The translations under genes and the position numbers were made by a program. From Scatosoma sp045660265 (GTDB lineage: Bacteria; Bacillota; Clostridia; Christensenellales; Borkfalkiaceae), in contig JAZRDM010000069.1 of NCBI GenBank assembly GCA_045660265.1, forward strand, positions 52,456-116,455: DNA of 64,000 nucleotides, in the 5' to 3' direction. Each line of letters begins with the position of its first letter. The first letter of the stretch is position 1. The notes below the pieces were generated by a model. The model worked only from the letters and a program-made list of their open reading frames with translations, ran no database searches and was not told the origin of the DNA. Below are positions 6,996 through 14,647 of the stretch, piece by piece.

Positions 6996-8402
6996 ATGTC
7001 AGGACTTTTGCTTAAAGGCATCAATAAAGTATACCCCTCGGGTGTACAAGCAGTATTCAATTTCTGTTTAGATATCAGAGATAAAGAATTTATCGTACTC
7101 GTAGGCCCTTCCGGTTGCGGTAAGTCTACGACGCTTCGTATGATTGCAGGTTTGGAAGAAATCTCTTCTGGTGAACTTTACATTGACGGTAAACTCGTAA
7201 ACGACGTAGTTCCCAAAGACAGAGATATCGCGATGGTATTCCAAAACTATGCATTGTATCCCCATATGTCCGTATATGATAATATGGCATTTGGTTTAAA
7301 ACTTCGTAAAGTACCCAAGGAAATTATCGACCAAAAGGTAAAAGCAGCAGCTGAAATCCTTGGTATTACCGATTATCTTTCGAGAAAGCCGAAGGCATTG
7401 TCCGGTGGCCAACGTCAACGTGTAGCTCTTGGCCGTACGATTGTTCGTGAACCTAAGGTATTCCTTTTGGACGAACCTTTGTCCAACTTGGACGCAAAGC
7501 TCCGTGCTTCCATGAGAACGGAAATCTCCAAGTTGCATACCAGACTTGCAACGACGTTCATCTACGTTACCCACGACCAAGTAGAAGCTATGACCATGGG
7601 TACGAGAATCGTTGTTATGAAAGACGGTTTCATGCAACAAGTGGACACCCCTCAAAACTTGTACGATTATCCCGTAAACCTTTTCGTTGCAGGCTTTATC
7701 GGTACTCCTCAAATGAACTTCTTCAAAGATTCCAAGCTCGTTACGAAGAACGGTAAAATTTATGTGGAATTCGTTGGCGGTAACTCTATTCTTCTTCCCA
7801 ACTCCCTTGTAGAAAGAATTAAGAATAAGAGCGAATATATCGACACTGGCAAGAGTATAACGCTCGGTGTACGTCCCGAAGATATCCACCAAGACCAAGT
7901 ATTCATCAATAACTCGCCCGACACGGTTATCAAGGCTCGTATCGACGTTATTGAAAAGCTCGGTGCAGAAACGCAAATTTATTGCGAACTCGATTATGCT
8001 GGTAAAGAATCTTCGGTTATCGATAACTCCACGCAAATGATCGCTAAGATCTCCAGCCGTGCAGTTGTAGAATTGAAGAGTATTATCGAACTTGCATTCG
8101 ACGCTAACCACCTTCATATGTTTGACGGCGAAACGGAAGCAACCATGCTCAACAGAGACGCTGGTTACGAAGTTATCCCTGAAAACGCAGAAGGTTCGGC
8201 ATTCGTACCTCCTACACCTCAAGAAATGCGCGCGCAAATTGATGCAGCTCGTATCGTAACGAAGGAAATGAAGGCACAAGCAAAGAAAGACGCTAAGATG
8301 GCAAAGCTTGCACAAAAGGCAGCAGAAGCTCAAAAAGCAGAAGAAGCAGTTGAAGCAGCTCCCGTAGAAGAAGCAACTGAAGAACCTAGCGACGAAGAAT
8401 AA
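6996..8402 (+). CDS. msmK: Sugar ABC transporter ATP-binding protein, MsmK/UgpC family
   Basis: This ATPase powers carbohydrate ABC importers of the CUT1 type. Visible are Walker A GPSGCGKST (37-45), the signature LSGGQRQR (about 135-142), Walker B VFLLDEP (about 153-159), the H-loop YVTHDQVEAMTMG, and a C-terminal TOBE-type regulatory domain with LGVRPEDIHQDQ. The start at 6996 follows GGAGG at 8 bases. Oddities: it has no permease or binding-protein neighbours, as expected for a shared MsmX-type ATPase, and the last 60 or so residues form an Ala/Lys/Glu-rich tail ending EPSDEE that normal family members of about 370 residues lack. Codon usage is highly selected, which suggests strong expression. 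Confidence 0.93.
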   Translation: MSGLLLKGINKVYPSGVQAVFNFCLDIRDKEFIVLVGPSGCGKSTTLRMIAGLEEISSGELYIDGKLVNDVVPKDRDIAMVFQNYALYPHMSVYDNMAFGLKLRKVPKEIIDQKVKAAAEILGITDYLSRKPKALSGGQRQRVALGRTIVREPKVFLLDEPLSNLDAKLRASMRTEISKLHTRLATTFIYVTHDQVEAMTMGTRIVVMKDGFMQQVDTPQNLYDYPVNLFVAGFIGTPQMNFFKDSKLVTKNGKIYVEFVGGNSILLPNSLVERIKNKSEYIDTGKSITLGVRPEDIHQDQVFINNSPDTVIKARIDVIEKLGAETQIYCELDYAGKESSVIDNSTQMIAKISSRAVVELKSIIELAFDANHLHMFDGETEATMLNRDAGYEVIPENAEGSAFVPPTPQEMRAQIDAARIVTKEMKAQAKKDAKMAKLAQKAAEAQKAEEAVEAAPVEEATEEPSDEE

Positions 8403-8410
8403 TTGATAAA

Positions 8411-8445
8411 AAAGGCTTGGAGTAAATCCAAGCCTTTTATTTTTT
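8411..8445 (+). terminator. Intrinsic terminator of msmK
   Basis: AAAGGCTTGGA, loop GTAAA, TCCAAGCCTTT, then a T-rich run. Confidence 0.92.
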
Positions 8446-8454
8446 CAAAATAGC

Positions 8455-8484
8455 AAGAAAAAAGCGTGGCGTCTGCCACGCTTT
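8455..8484 (-). terminator. Intrinsic terminator of the TSCPD gene
   Basis: AAAGCGTGGC and GCCACGCTTT form a perfect 10-bp stem around a 4-base loop, followed on the minus strand by T-rich sequence. Confidence 0.88.
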
Positions 8485-8486
8485 TA

Positions 8487-8750
8487 TTATTCTTCCGTTT
8501 TTGAACTTGCCGCTTTGTATTCAGCGATTGCTTTAGCAAGCTGATCAGGGCAAGACGTATTATTACGGCACTTAATCCCTAAAAGCAATGCTTGCACTTC
8601 GTCGATATCTTTGCCTTCGACAAGTTTTGCAATCCCTTGCAAATTACCGCTGCAGCCACCGATAAAACGAAGACTGCGCAATTTGTTTTCCGCATCCACC
8701 TCAAAAAGAATTTGTCTGGAACAACTACCTTTGGTTGCATAACTGAACAT
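8487..8750 (-). CDS. TSCPD domain-containing protein (TIGR03905-like)
   Basis: This 87-residue protein has four cysteines (C10, C33, C61, C67) in the arrangement of the small four-Cys TSCPD family. The eponymous TSCPDQL lies at 66-71 and GGCSGNLQGI at 31-40. The domain also occurs at the end of some ribonucleotide reductases. The free-standing Clostridia form has no established function; metal binding by the four cysteines is inferred. GAGGT lies 9 bases before the ATG. It is followed by its own terminator and is the most downstream of three minus-strand genes (HPr-like, DUF4364, TSCPD). Confidence 0.85.
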   Translation of the reverse strand: MFSYATKGSCSRQILFEVDAENKLRSLRFIGGCSGNLQGIAKLVEGKDIDEVQALLLGIKCRNNTSCPDQLAKAIAEYKAASSKTEE

Positions 8751-8788
8751 GATGTTTATACCTCGCTAATATGTAATATGAATCTATC

Positions 8789-9316
8789 TCAATCTACTAA
8801 CGTTTCATAGATGGCAGAATACAAATCAGACGCTTTGCTCGCCCAACTCTTATAGATATTCTGTGCAGTCTTTTTATCGGGAATCACAAACTTAAGCTCT
8901 AACATAGGCTGAATGGGCGCGATAATTTTCAAATAAACGGTGTAGGTACCGTCTTTATTTTGGAAATAATCGGCTTTGCATTCTTGTTTGGTGCGTAATT
9001 TTCCGCTGTTGTTTTTAATAAACGCCGAAATTTCGTCCCGAATACTTTTAGGAATATTGATATAGAAATTATTCAAGCTTTCTCTGCCGTCTGAGGTGAT
9101 GGTGTAAAGAGGTTCTTCTTCCGAAGAGGATGCCCTGCAAATAAACCCGTCGTCAATCAGTTTAGGGATCAGTTCCATGCAATCCATATAATTCAGCCAA
9201 TTATTCCCCGACGTACACATTTCCACAATCGTACGCGCGGAAAGTGCGCTCTCCATCTTATCAAAGACGAACAGCACGATCAATTTATTGACAGAAGTTT
9301 CTCCTTGGATTTGCAT
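8789..9316 (-). CDS. DUF4364 family protein
   Basis: This 175-residue protein starts with a helical segment that resembles a winged helix (NKLIVLFVFDKMESALSARTIVEMC, then the recognition-like NWLNYMDCMELIPKLIDDGFI and a wing-like EEPLYTITSDGRESL). A mixed alpha/beta C-terminal part ends KASDLYSAIYETLVD. That layout matches DUF4364, a Clostridia family of putative DNA-binding proteins without a known target. AGGAG is 8 bases before the ATG. It lies between the TSCPD and HPr-like genes in the same orientation. Confidence 0.82.
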   Translation of the reverse strand: MQIQGETSVNKLIVLFVFDKMESALSARTIVEMCTSGNNWLNYMDCMELIPKLIDDGFICRASSSEEEPLYTITSDGRESLNNFYINIPKSIRDEISAFIKNNSGKLRTKQECKADYFQNKDGTYTVYLKIIAPIQPMLELKFVIPDKKTAQNIYKSWASKASDLYSAIYETLVD

Positions 9317-9395
9317 TTGTAAATCTCCTAAAAAGGCATTAGCCTTGTTTTAAACAGAATAGCAACGGCTTTACGCCGTTGTCGCTATCGCGAAA

Positions 9396-9623
9396 TTACG
9401 CTTCGAATTTTTTCAAATCGGACAAAAGATTTTCGCAGTCATCTGCGTAAATTTCTACGATAATAGGTTGGGAAAGGTCAAGAGAGAAGATACCCAAAAT
9501 GGACTTTGCATCAACTACGTACTTACCGCTCTTCAATAAAATTTCACAAGGGTAGTTTTGCGTAATGTTTACAAACTCTTTCACTCTTTGTGCCATTTCC
9601 AACGAAATTTTAATCGATTTCAT
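9396..9623 (-). CDS. HPr-like protein lacking the phosphorylatable histidine
   Basis: The 75-residue protein has the HPr fold signature in its second half: CEILLKSGKYVVDAKSILGIFSLDL aligns with the HPr regulatory-serine segment and keeps the serine (S41). In the N-terminal half the usual NGLHARPA active-site loop is replaced by SLEMAQRVKEF, so the PTS histidine is absent. It therefore cannot act as a PEP-dependent phosphocarrier. A Crh-like regulatory role via the serine is an inference. It has a strong ribosome site (AGGAGG). A palindrome CAACGGCTTTACGCCGTTG at 9364-9382 may end its transcript. Confidence 0.8.
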   Translation of the reverse strand: MKSIKISLEMAQRVKEFVNITQNYPCEILLKSGKYVVDAKSILGIFSLDLSQPIIVEIYADDCENLLSDLKKFEA

Positions 9624-9764
9624 AATAAAAACCCTCCTATGAATTCGCTGTTTACATTATACCCGAAAAGTCAAAGAAAATCAAGATATTTCGCGAAAAA
9701 ATATTTATTATTTTGCAAAAATATGTTATAATAGAAAAAACAAAGTAAAAAAGGCGGTAAGGAT

Positions 9765-10295
9765 ATGCAATTAACAGAAAAAACAGTCGCAAAAAATTAC
9801 GTCTACCAAGGGAAAATTATCTCTGTGCGCAATGACGACGCGCTTTTACCCAACGGCGCGCCCTGCAAACGAGAAATTATCGAGCATTCTGGCGGCGCAT
9901 GTGTTTTATGCGTCAATGAAAAAGGCGTTTTGATGGTAAAGCAATATCGGTACGCTTACGGCGAATGCGTCTATGAAATTCCTGCGGGAAAATTAGAAAA
10001 AGGGGAAGACCCTATGCTTGCGGCAAAGCGTGAATTAGAGGAAGAAGCTGGGGTAACGGCAGGCTCGCTGAAGTTGTTATACGTCATCTATCCAACGCCT
10101 GGTTACACCAATGAAAAAATTTATTTATACGAAGCGTCCGATTGTCAAATGGGTAACGCGCATTTAGACGAAGATGAGTTTTTAACCGTTGAATACATTC
10201 CTTTAGGCAAAGCGAAAGAGATGCTGCGTAACGGCGAATTTCACGACTCGAAGACAATTATCGCTTTGCAGTCTTACTTTTTAAAACATTTATAA
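9765..10295 (+). CDS. nudF: NUDIX hydrolase, ADP-ribose pyrophosphatase type
   Basis: This 176-residue enzyme belongs to the ADP-ribose pyrophosphatase group, which hydrolyses ADP-ribose and related dinucleotides to nucleoside monophosphates. The Nudix box runs from G75 to G96 with the core RELEEEAG (89-96). EIPAGKLEKG precedes it and YPTPGYTNEKIYLYEA follows, as in YqkG/NudF proteins. A TATAAT at 9727-9732 may be its -10. A strong terminator follows. Confidence 0.9.
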   Translation: MQLTEKTVAKNYVYQGKIISVRNDDALLPNGAPCKREIIEHSGGACVLCVNEKGVLMVKQYRYAYGECVYEIPAGKLEKGEDPMLAAKRELEEEAGVTAGSLKLLYVIYPTPGYTNEKIYLYEASDCQMGNAHLDEDEFLTVEYIPLGKAKEMLRNGEFHDSKTIIALQSYFLKHL

Positions 10296-10305
10296 ACAAT
10301 AAACA

Positions 10306-10333
10306 AGGGAGAGCCTTCAGGGCTCTCCCTTTT
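10306..10333 (+). terminator. Intrinsic terminator of the NUDIX gene
   Basis: GGGAGAGCC, loop TTCA, GGGCTCTCCC, then TTTT. Confidence 0.9.
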
Positions 10334-10364
10334 CGCAAATTAAGGAGAAAAAAGATAAGAAGCA

Positions 10365-10589
10365 TTAGCAACCACAATGGCAATGACAACCGCAGTTGCA
10401 GCCGTTGTCAGCGGGAGTAAGGATGGCGGCAAGTGTTCCGTTTTTATACAAGCAATACAGCAATGCGATAATAATGGGCAAGCCGCAACCAGTTAATACG
10501 TTCGAACAGAAAATCCCATCTTTCGAGCCAAGCACAAGCAGCGCGATTAAAATCCAAAGGGTTGTATTCCCTTGAGAGAAGCAATTCAT
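10365..10589 (-). CDS. Small membrane protein with Cys/His-rich C-terminal tail
   Basis: With the ATG at 10589 (AGGAGG at 6 bases) the protein has 74 residues. It has two hydrophobic segments, LWILIALLVLGS and LPIIIALLYCLY, and ends with CNCGCHCHCGC: six cysteines and two histidines in the last 11 residues. I do not recognise a family. The tail looks able to bind metal. Small Cys-rich membrane proteins are common in spore formers, but a spore role here is only inference. An imperfect long hairpin (10609-10642) lies in its 5' leader. Confidence 0.75.
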   Translation of the reverse strand: MNCFSQGNTTLWILIALLVLGSKDGIFCSNVLTGCGLPIIIALLYCLYKNGTLAAILTPADNGCNCGCHCHCGC

Positions 10590-10608
10590 AGAGTACCTCC
10601 TGTGTTTT

Positions 10609-10647
10609 ACCGCAGGGGTATGTAAGTAAAATAACCTGCGGTTTTTT
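10609..10647. repeat. Hairpin in the leader of the Cys-tail gene
   Basis: ACCGCAGG (10609-10616) pairs with CCTGCGGT (10635-10642). On the plus strand it is followed by TTTTTT, so it could stop plus-strand read-through. On the minus strand it lies just upstream of the ribosome site of the Cys-tail gene. Confidence 0.6.
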
Positions 10648-10719
10648 CTTTCTAATATATCATATTCGTTGCTTTCACAAAAACGTTCGTATTTTTTCTT
10701 AAAACGGTTAGTCATTTTG

Positions 10720-10748
10720 TTGCAAAAGAGTGTGAAATGCGGTATAAT
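10720..10748 (+). promoter_or_regulatory. Promoter of the panT-coaX transcript
   Basis: TTGCAA (10720-10725), 17 bases, TATAAT (10743-10748). It places the transcript start at about 10754, the 5' end of a long paired element. Confidence 0.8.
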
Positions 10749-10752
10749 AAAG

Positions 10753-10829
10753 GTATGTAATTGTTTGTGGCGGATACGCGTAAGCGATTTGACCTATAGG
10801 AGAAACATTTACAACTACATACTTTTTTT
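10753..10829 (+). ncRNA. Structured leader RNA upstream of panT-coaX (candidate riboswitch/attenuator)
   Basis: GTATGTA (10753-10759) pairs with TACATAC (10816-10822). After one mismatch TTGT (10761-10764) pairs with ACAA (10811-10814), closing a basal stem P1. Inside are CGC-GTAA-GCG (10777-10786), a GNRA tetraloop hairpin, and CCTATAGG (10793-10800), a second small hairpin, which together make a three-way junction. TTTTTTT follows P1 directly, so P1 itself could act as a terminator stem. I do not recognise it as a known riboswitch class. The downstream genes concern pantothenate uptake and phosphorylation. Confidence 0.5.
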
Positions 10830-10868
10830 CTGCGGGTATTCGATAGACGAAACTCGATGGAGGTTTTT

Positions 10869-11492
10869 ATGACAACTAAATCTTTTTTTTCGGCAAAACG
10901 AGTAACGGGCATAGCCGTTTTAATGGCACTCGTCATTGTTTTGCAGGCATTTGGCGGAACGATTGCAATCGGTGCGGTACAGCTTAATTTCACGCTTATT
11001 CCCATCGTACTTGGCGCGGTATTATACGGCGCGCTTGCGGGTGCGTTGCTAGGGTTTGCGTGCGGTGTAGTAGTGCTTGTGCAGGTAATTATGGGGCTTG
11101 TTCCTTTCTATGCGATTATATGGATGCATACGCCCGTACTTGCAGCGCTTACCTGCATTATAAAAACGACAGTTGCAGGTTTTGTATCAGGCATACTGTT
11201 TGAAATTATTGCAAAGAAAAATACGCACGTTGCTTTGTTTGTTGCGTCGGGGATTGTGCCCGTTATCAATACGGGATTGTTTATCGTCGGTTGTTTGTTT
11301 ATGAACGACAGTATCACCGTATTCCAAAACAGCCTTCCCGATTTTATGGGAATGAATATGTTTGTCTTTATTTTGGTGGGCTTGGTTACGTTTAATTTCT
11401 TTATCGAGCTTGCTATCAACTTAATTGTCGCGCCCACGCTTCATAGGGTAATCGGCATTGTGGATAAACGTTTTAGGAAGGAAGAAATATGA
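10869..11492 (+). CDS. panT: ECF transporter S component, probable pantothenate-specific (PanT)
   Basis: This 207-residue membrane protein has about six hydrophobic segments and the S-component pattern: AKRVTGIAVLMALVIVLQ, then IAIGAVQLNFTLIPIVLGAVLYGALAGALLGFACG. S components bind a vitamin and work with a shared EcfAAT energising module, encoded elsewhere. It overlaps coaX by 4 bases (ATGA), which is the main reason to assign pantothenate. The ATG at 10869 has GGAGG 5 bases upstream; an in-frame ATG 12 bases earlier is less likely. Confidence 0.82.
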   Translation: MTTKSFFSAKRVTGIAVLMALVIVLQAFGGTIAIGAVQLNFTLIPIVLGAVLYGALAGALLGFACGVVVLVQVIMGLVPFYAIIWMHTPVLAALTCIIKTTVAGFVSGILFEIIAKKNTHVALFVASGIVPVINTGLFIVGCLFMNDSITVFQNSLPDFMGMNMFVFILVGLVTFNFFIELAINLIVAPTLHRVIGIVDKRFRKEEI

Positions 11493-12271
11493 TTATTTGT
11501 ATTGACGTAGGAAACACGAATATTAAATATGCAATTTACGACAAGGACGTATTAAAATTTTCTTTCCGTGTGGAAACAGATTTTAAAAAGACTTCGGATG
11601 AATACGGGTCGCAACTTGTCAATATGTTAAAAATAAAAGAAATCAGTACGGAAAACATTGACGGCGGTATCATTTCTTCCGTTGTTCCTTCACTGGATTA
11701 TACAATAGATAGAATGTGCGATTTATATTTAGGAATCGAACCTTTGCATATCGCGCCTGGTTTGAAATCCGGGTTAAACATTCGTTGCGACGACGCGCGC
11801 GAAGTAGGGGCGGATAGAATTGTCAACTGCGTTTCGGCGATTGTTAAATACGGCGAAGGCACGCCCATGATTGTCATTGATTTTGGTACGGCAACGACGT
11901 TTAATATCATCAGTGCGAATAACGAATTTATCGGCGGGGTTATTTCTCCTGGTATTAAAGGCTCGCTCGATTCGCTTGTCAATGGAACGGCAAAACTGCC
12001 TAGGGTAGAAATTGAAGCTCCCAAAAGCATTATCGCAAAAAATACGGTTACCAATATGCAAGCAGGGATTGTATTCGGGTTTGCAGGGCTTGTCGAATAT
12101 ATCGTTACCCGTATCAAAAAAGAACTCAAATGCGATAAAGTAAAAACGATTGCAACGGGTGGTTTTAGCACAGTTATTTCCAAGGAAATCAATTGTATCG
12201 ACGTTGTGGATAAGCTTTTAACGTTGGACGGATTAAAATATTTATACGACTTAAATACCGCTGAAAATTAA
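11489..12271 (+). CDS. coaX: Type III pantothenate kinase
   Basis: CoaX phosphorylates pantothenate, the first step of coenzyme A synthesis. It belongs to the ASKHA fold and, unlike CoaA, is not feedback-inhibited by CoA. The 260-residue protein shows the phosphate-1 loop IDVGNTNIKYAIY, the motif GADRIVNCVSA, the phosphate-2 loop MIVIDFGTATTFNII and GGVISPGIKGSLDSL. Its start overlaps panT, so uptake and trapping of the vitamin are translationally coupled. The leader RNA at 10753-10829 probably controls both. Confidence 0.95.
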   Translation: MIICIDVGNTNIKYAIYDKDVLKFSFRVETDFKKTSDEYGSQLVNMLKIKEISTENIDGGIISSVVPSLDYTIDRMCDLYLGIEPLHIAPGLKSGLNIRCDDAREVGADRIVNCVSAIVKYGEGTPMIVIDFGTATTFNIISANNEFIGGVISPGIKGSLDSLVNGTAKLPRVEIEAPKSIIAKNTVTNMQAGIVFGFAGLVEYIVTRIKKELKCDKVKTIATGGFSTVISKEINCIDVVDKLLTLDGLKYLYDLNTAEN

Positions 12272-12334
12272 AAACAGACGGGGCATGGTCGGGTTGAAAC
12301 ATCAAAAAAGGAAAGTTTGCCAAGGAGGCAGAAT

Positions 12335-13624
12335 ATGAAAAAAAGAGTAGGCGTAGCAATTTTAGGCTTAGGGGTTGTCGGCGGCGGTACATACAAAACG
12401 CTCGTTGACCACAAGGACTTTTATTTAAAAACGCAAAACGTAGAAATTGTCGTAGAGTGCGTTCTCGATAAAAATACCGCGCGTTTAAAAGAGCTTGGTG
12501 TTCCTGAAGAATGTATCGCAGGCAGTATCGCGGAAGTGGTTGCAAATCCTGCAGTAGATATCGTGGTGGAAACGATTGGCGGCGTGGGCGTAGCAAAAGA
12601 TTTCGTTATGATGGCGCTTAAAGAAGGTAAAACGGTTGTTACCGCCAATAAAGAAATGATTAGTAAATTTTCGCACGAGTTGGAAAGAGTTGCAAGACGC
12701 AATTCTTGCGGGCTGTATTATGAAGCAAGCTGCGTAGGCGGCGTGCCCATCATTCGTACCCTTTGGGACGGCGTTCAAGCGAACCATATCACCGAGATGA
12801 TGGGGATTGTCAATGGGACAACCAACTACATTTTAACTAAAATGGCGCAAGAAGGCGCAGACTATGCGTCTGCATTAAAAGAAGCGCAACGTTTGGGTTA
12901 TGCGGAATTTGACCCCACTAACGACGTAGAAGCGTTCGACTCTACGTACAAGCTTTCCATTCTTTCGTCTATGGCATTCCATACCAAAGTGCCCTACACG
13001 AAAATTTATCGTGAAGGGATTACCAATGTACAAGCGACGGATATTGCAATCGGTAAAGAATTTGGATATACGTTAAAATTGCTTGCTATCGGCAAAAATA
13101 CGGACAAGGGTGTGGAAGTACGTGTGCATCCAGCATTTATTCCATCCGCGCATCCGCTTGCAAGCGTAAACGACGCGTATAACGCAGTATATCTTCGCGG
13201 CGACGCACTTGACGATATTATGCTGTACGGAAAAGGCGCAGGTGCATTTCCTACGGCAAGCGCAGTTGTCAGCGACGTAATTTATGCGGCAACGCACTCG
13301 GAAATCAAGTACTCCACGTATAAAAATACGGCAACGGCAGAAACGGGCGTGAAGTTTGTAACCGATTTTTCTAGTGCATACTATTTGCGCTTAGAGGTGG
13401 AAGATAAAGCAGGCGTGCTTGCTAAGGTGGCAGGCGTTTTCGCAAAATACGGTATCTCTATTGTCAAGATTGTGCAAAAAGGCGCTTCGGAAAACAGCAG
13501 TAACAAAGTACCTTTGATTGTCATCACGCATAAGACAAGCGAAAACGGCATTAAAAATGCTATCGCAAAATTCAATGCAAGCGAAGTAGCGGAAGTAAAA
13601 TCCGTCATTCGCGTAGAAGAGTAA
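12335..13624 (+). CDS. hom: Homoserine dehydrogenase with ACT domain
   Basis: Hom reduces aspartate semialdehyde to homoserine in threonine and methionine synthesis. The 429-residue protein has the N-terminal NAD(P) loop ILGLGVVGGGTYKTL, TVVTANKEMIS, the catalytic region YYEASCVGGVPIIRTL with GIVNGTTNYILTKM and GYAEFDPTNDVEAFD, and a C-terminal ACT domain (AGVLAKVAGVFAKYGISIVKIVQ) for amino-acid feedback. The start at 12335 follows AAGGAGG; a start 18 bases earlier lacks a good site. A strong terminator follows. Confidence 0.96.
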   Translation: MKKRVGVAILGLGVVGGGTYKTLVDHKDFYLKTQNVEIVVECVLDKNTARLKELGVPEECIAGSIAEVVANPAVDIVVETIGGVGVAKDFVMMALKEGKTVVTANKEMISKFSHELERVARRNSCGLYYEASCVGGVPIIRTLWDGVQANHITEMMGIVNGTTNYILTKMAQEGADYASALKEAQRLGYAEFDPTNDVEAFDSTYKLSILSSMAFHTKVPYTKIYREGITNVQATDIAIGKEFGYTLKLLAIGKNTDKGVEVRVHPAFIPSAHPLASVNDAYNAVYLRGDALDDIMLYGKGAGAFPTASAVVSDVIYAATHSEIKYSTYKNTATAETGVKFVTDFSSAYYLRLEVEDKAGVLAKVAGVFAKYGISIVKIVQKGASENSSNKVPLIVITHKTSENGIKNAIAKFNASEVAEVKSVIRVEE

Positions 13625-13625
13625 T

Positions 13626-13655
13626 TAAAAAAGGCGAGGTTATCTCGCCTTTTTT
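13626..13655 (+). terminator. Intrinsic terminator of hom
   Basis: AAAAAAGGCGAG, loop GTTAT, CTCGCCTTTTTT. It is nearly symmetric. Confidence 0.92.
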
Positions 13656-13707
13656 AGCAAGTTGTATGTTCTTGCCTTTTTAAAGTTCCCTAAAAGAAGA
13701 AAAAAAT

Positions 13708-14592
13708 ATGAAAGCACTCGTTATTATGAACGCCTATCCCAACGGCGAAAAATTCTATAATCAAAGCGCACGAATCGCGGAGGAGTTACGCAATCTGGGT
13801 GTGCAGACGGACGTTGTGAAAAACGGCGAGCTTTCTTTTTGCGTTGCAGAAAATGGCGAATTATCGGTTGCAAACGCGCAAAACTACGATTTCGCGGTAT
13901 ATTTAGACAAGGATAAATACATAGGAAAAGCGTTGGAAAAGCAAGGAATGCGGTTATTTAACAGTGCTGTGCAGATAGAAGTTTGCGACGATAAAATGCT
14001 TACGTATCTTGCTTTAGCTAAGCAAAATATTCCGCTTGCAAAAAGCATTCCCGCGCCCTTATGCTATACGCCAAACGCTACGCCAAGCGCGCAGTTTTTG
14101 CAAACGGTAGAAGAAACGCTTGGTTATCCAATGGTAGTAAAAACCAGCTACGGATCGCTTGGAAAAGGCGTTTATCTCGTACATGGTAGCCAGCAATTGC
14201 AGGAAATTTCCCAAAAACTGCTTTACCAGCCCCATTTTTATCAACAATATATCGATAGCTCTTGCGGGCAGGACGTTCGCGTCATTGTCGTCGGTGGAAA
14301 AGTAATAGGGGGCATGCAGCGCACCGCGCAAAACGGCGAATTCCGATCGAATATCGAGTTGGGCGGCGTCGGCACTGCAATCGAGCTGACAGAAGACTAC
14401 GCTAGCCTTGCCGAGCGTGTAGCTGCTGCGCTTCAACTAGATTATTGCGGTATCGATTTATTGCAAGGGGGAGACGGACCGATTGTCTGCGAAGTCAACT
14501 CCAACGCATTTTTCGAAGGCTTTGAACAGGTAACGGGCATTAACGTAGCCAAAGCCTATGCCGAATATATTGTTCAAACTATGCAAAAATAA
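13708..14592 (+). CDS. RimK-family ATP-grasp ligase
   Basis: This 294-residue protein has the ATP-grasp arrangement. A pre-grasp domain covers about 1-95. The ATP-binding lobe follows, with YPMVVKTSYGSLGKGVYLV and QQYIDSSCGQDVRVIVVGGKVIGGM. The Mg-binding end is DYCGIDLLQGGDGPIVCEVNSNAFFEGFE. This pattern is that of RimK/LysX-type amino-acid ligases, which join an amino acid to a carboxylate of a peptide, protein or metabolite. The substrate cannot be read. It stands alone, with a terminator on each side and no obvious biosynthetic partner. The start has a weak ribosome site (AAAAGAAG). Confidence 0.88.
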   Translation: MKALVIMNAYPNGEKFYNQSARIAEELRNLGVQTDVVKNGELSFCVAENGELSVANAQNYDFAVYLDKDKYIGKALEKQGMRLFNSAVQIEVCDDKMLTYLALAKQNIPLAKSIPAPLCYTPNATPSAQFLQTVEETLGYPMVVKTSYGSLGKGVYLVHGSQQLQEISQKLLYQPHFYQQYIDSSCGQDVRVIVVGGKVIGGMQRTAQNGEFRSNIELGGVGTAIELTEDYASLAERVAAALQLDYCGIDLLQGGDGPIVCEVNSNAFFEGFEQVTGINVAKAYAEYIVQTMQK

Positions 14593-14603
14593 AAAACAAA
14601 ATA

Positions 14604-14642
14604 AAACCGCCGCAAAGCAATATCTTTGCGGCGGTTGTTTTA
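14604..14642. terminator. Bidirectional terminator between the ATP-grasp and PH-domain genes
   Basis: AACCGCCGCAAAG and CTTTGCGGCGGTT form a 13-bp perfect stem around CAATAT, with T runs on both strands. Confidence 0.93.
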
Positions 14643-14647
14643 TTGCG

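Noticed and set aside
7296..8333. 345-codon minus-strand open frame opposite msmK
   Set aside because: The same codon-bias effect: no ribosome site and no recognisable domain, while the sense frame is an intact ATPase.
6843..10632. The 13-mer TATGTAAGTAAAA occurring at 6843 and 10620
   Set aside because: A/T-rich, short and in unrelated contexts; two occurrences in 64 kb do not suggest a functional repeat.
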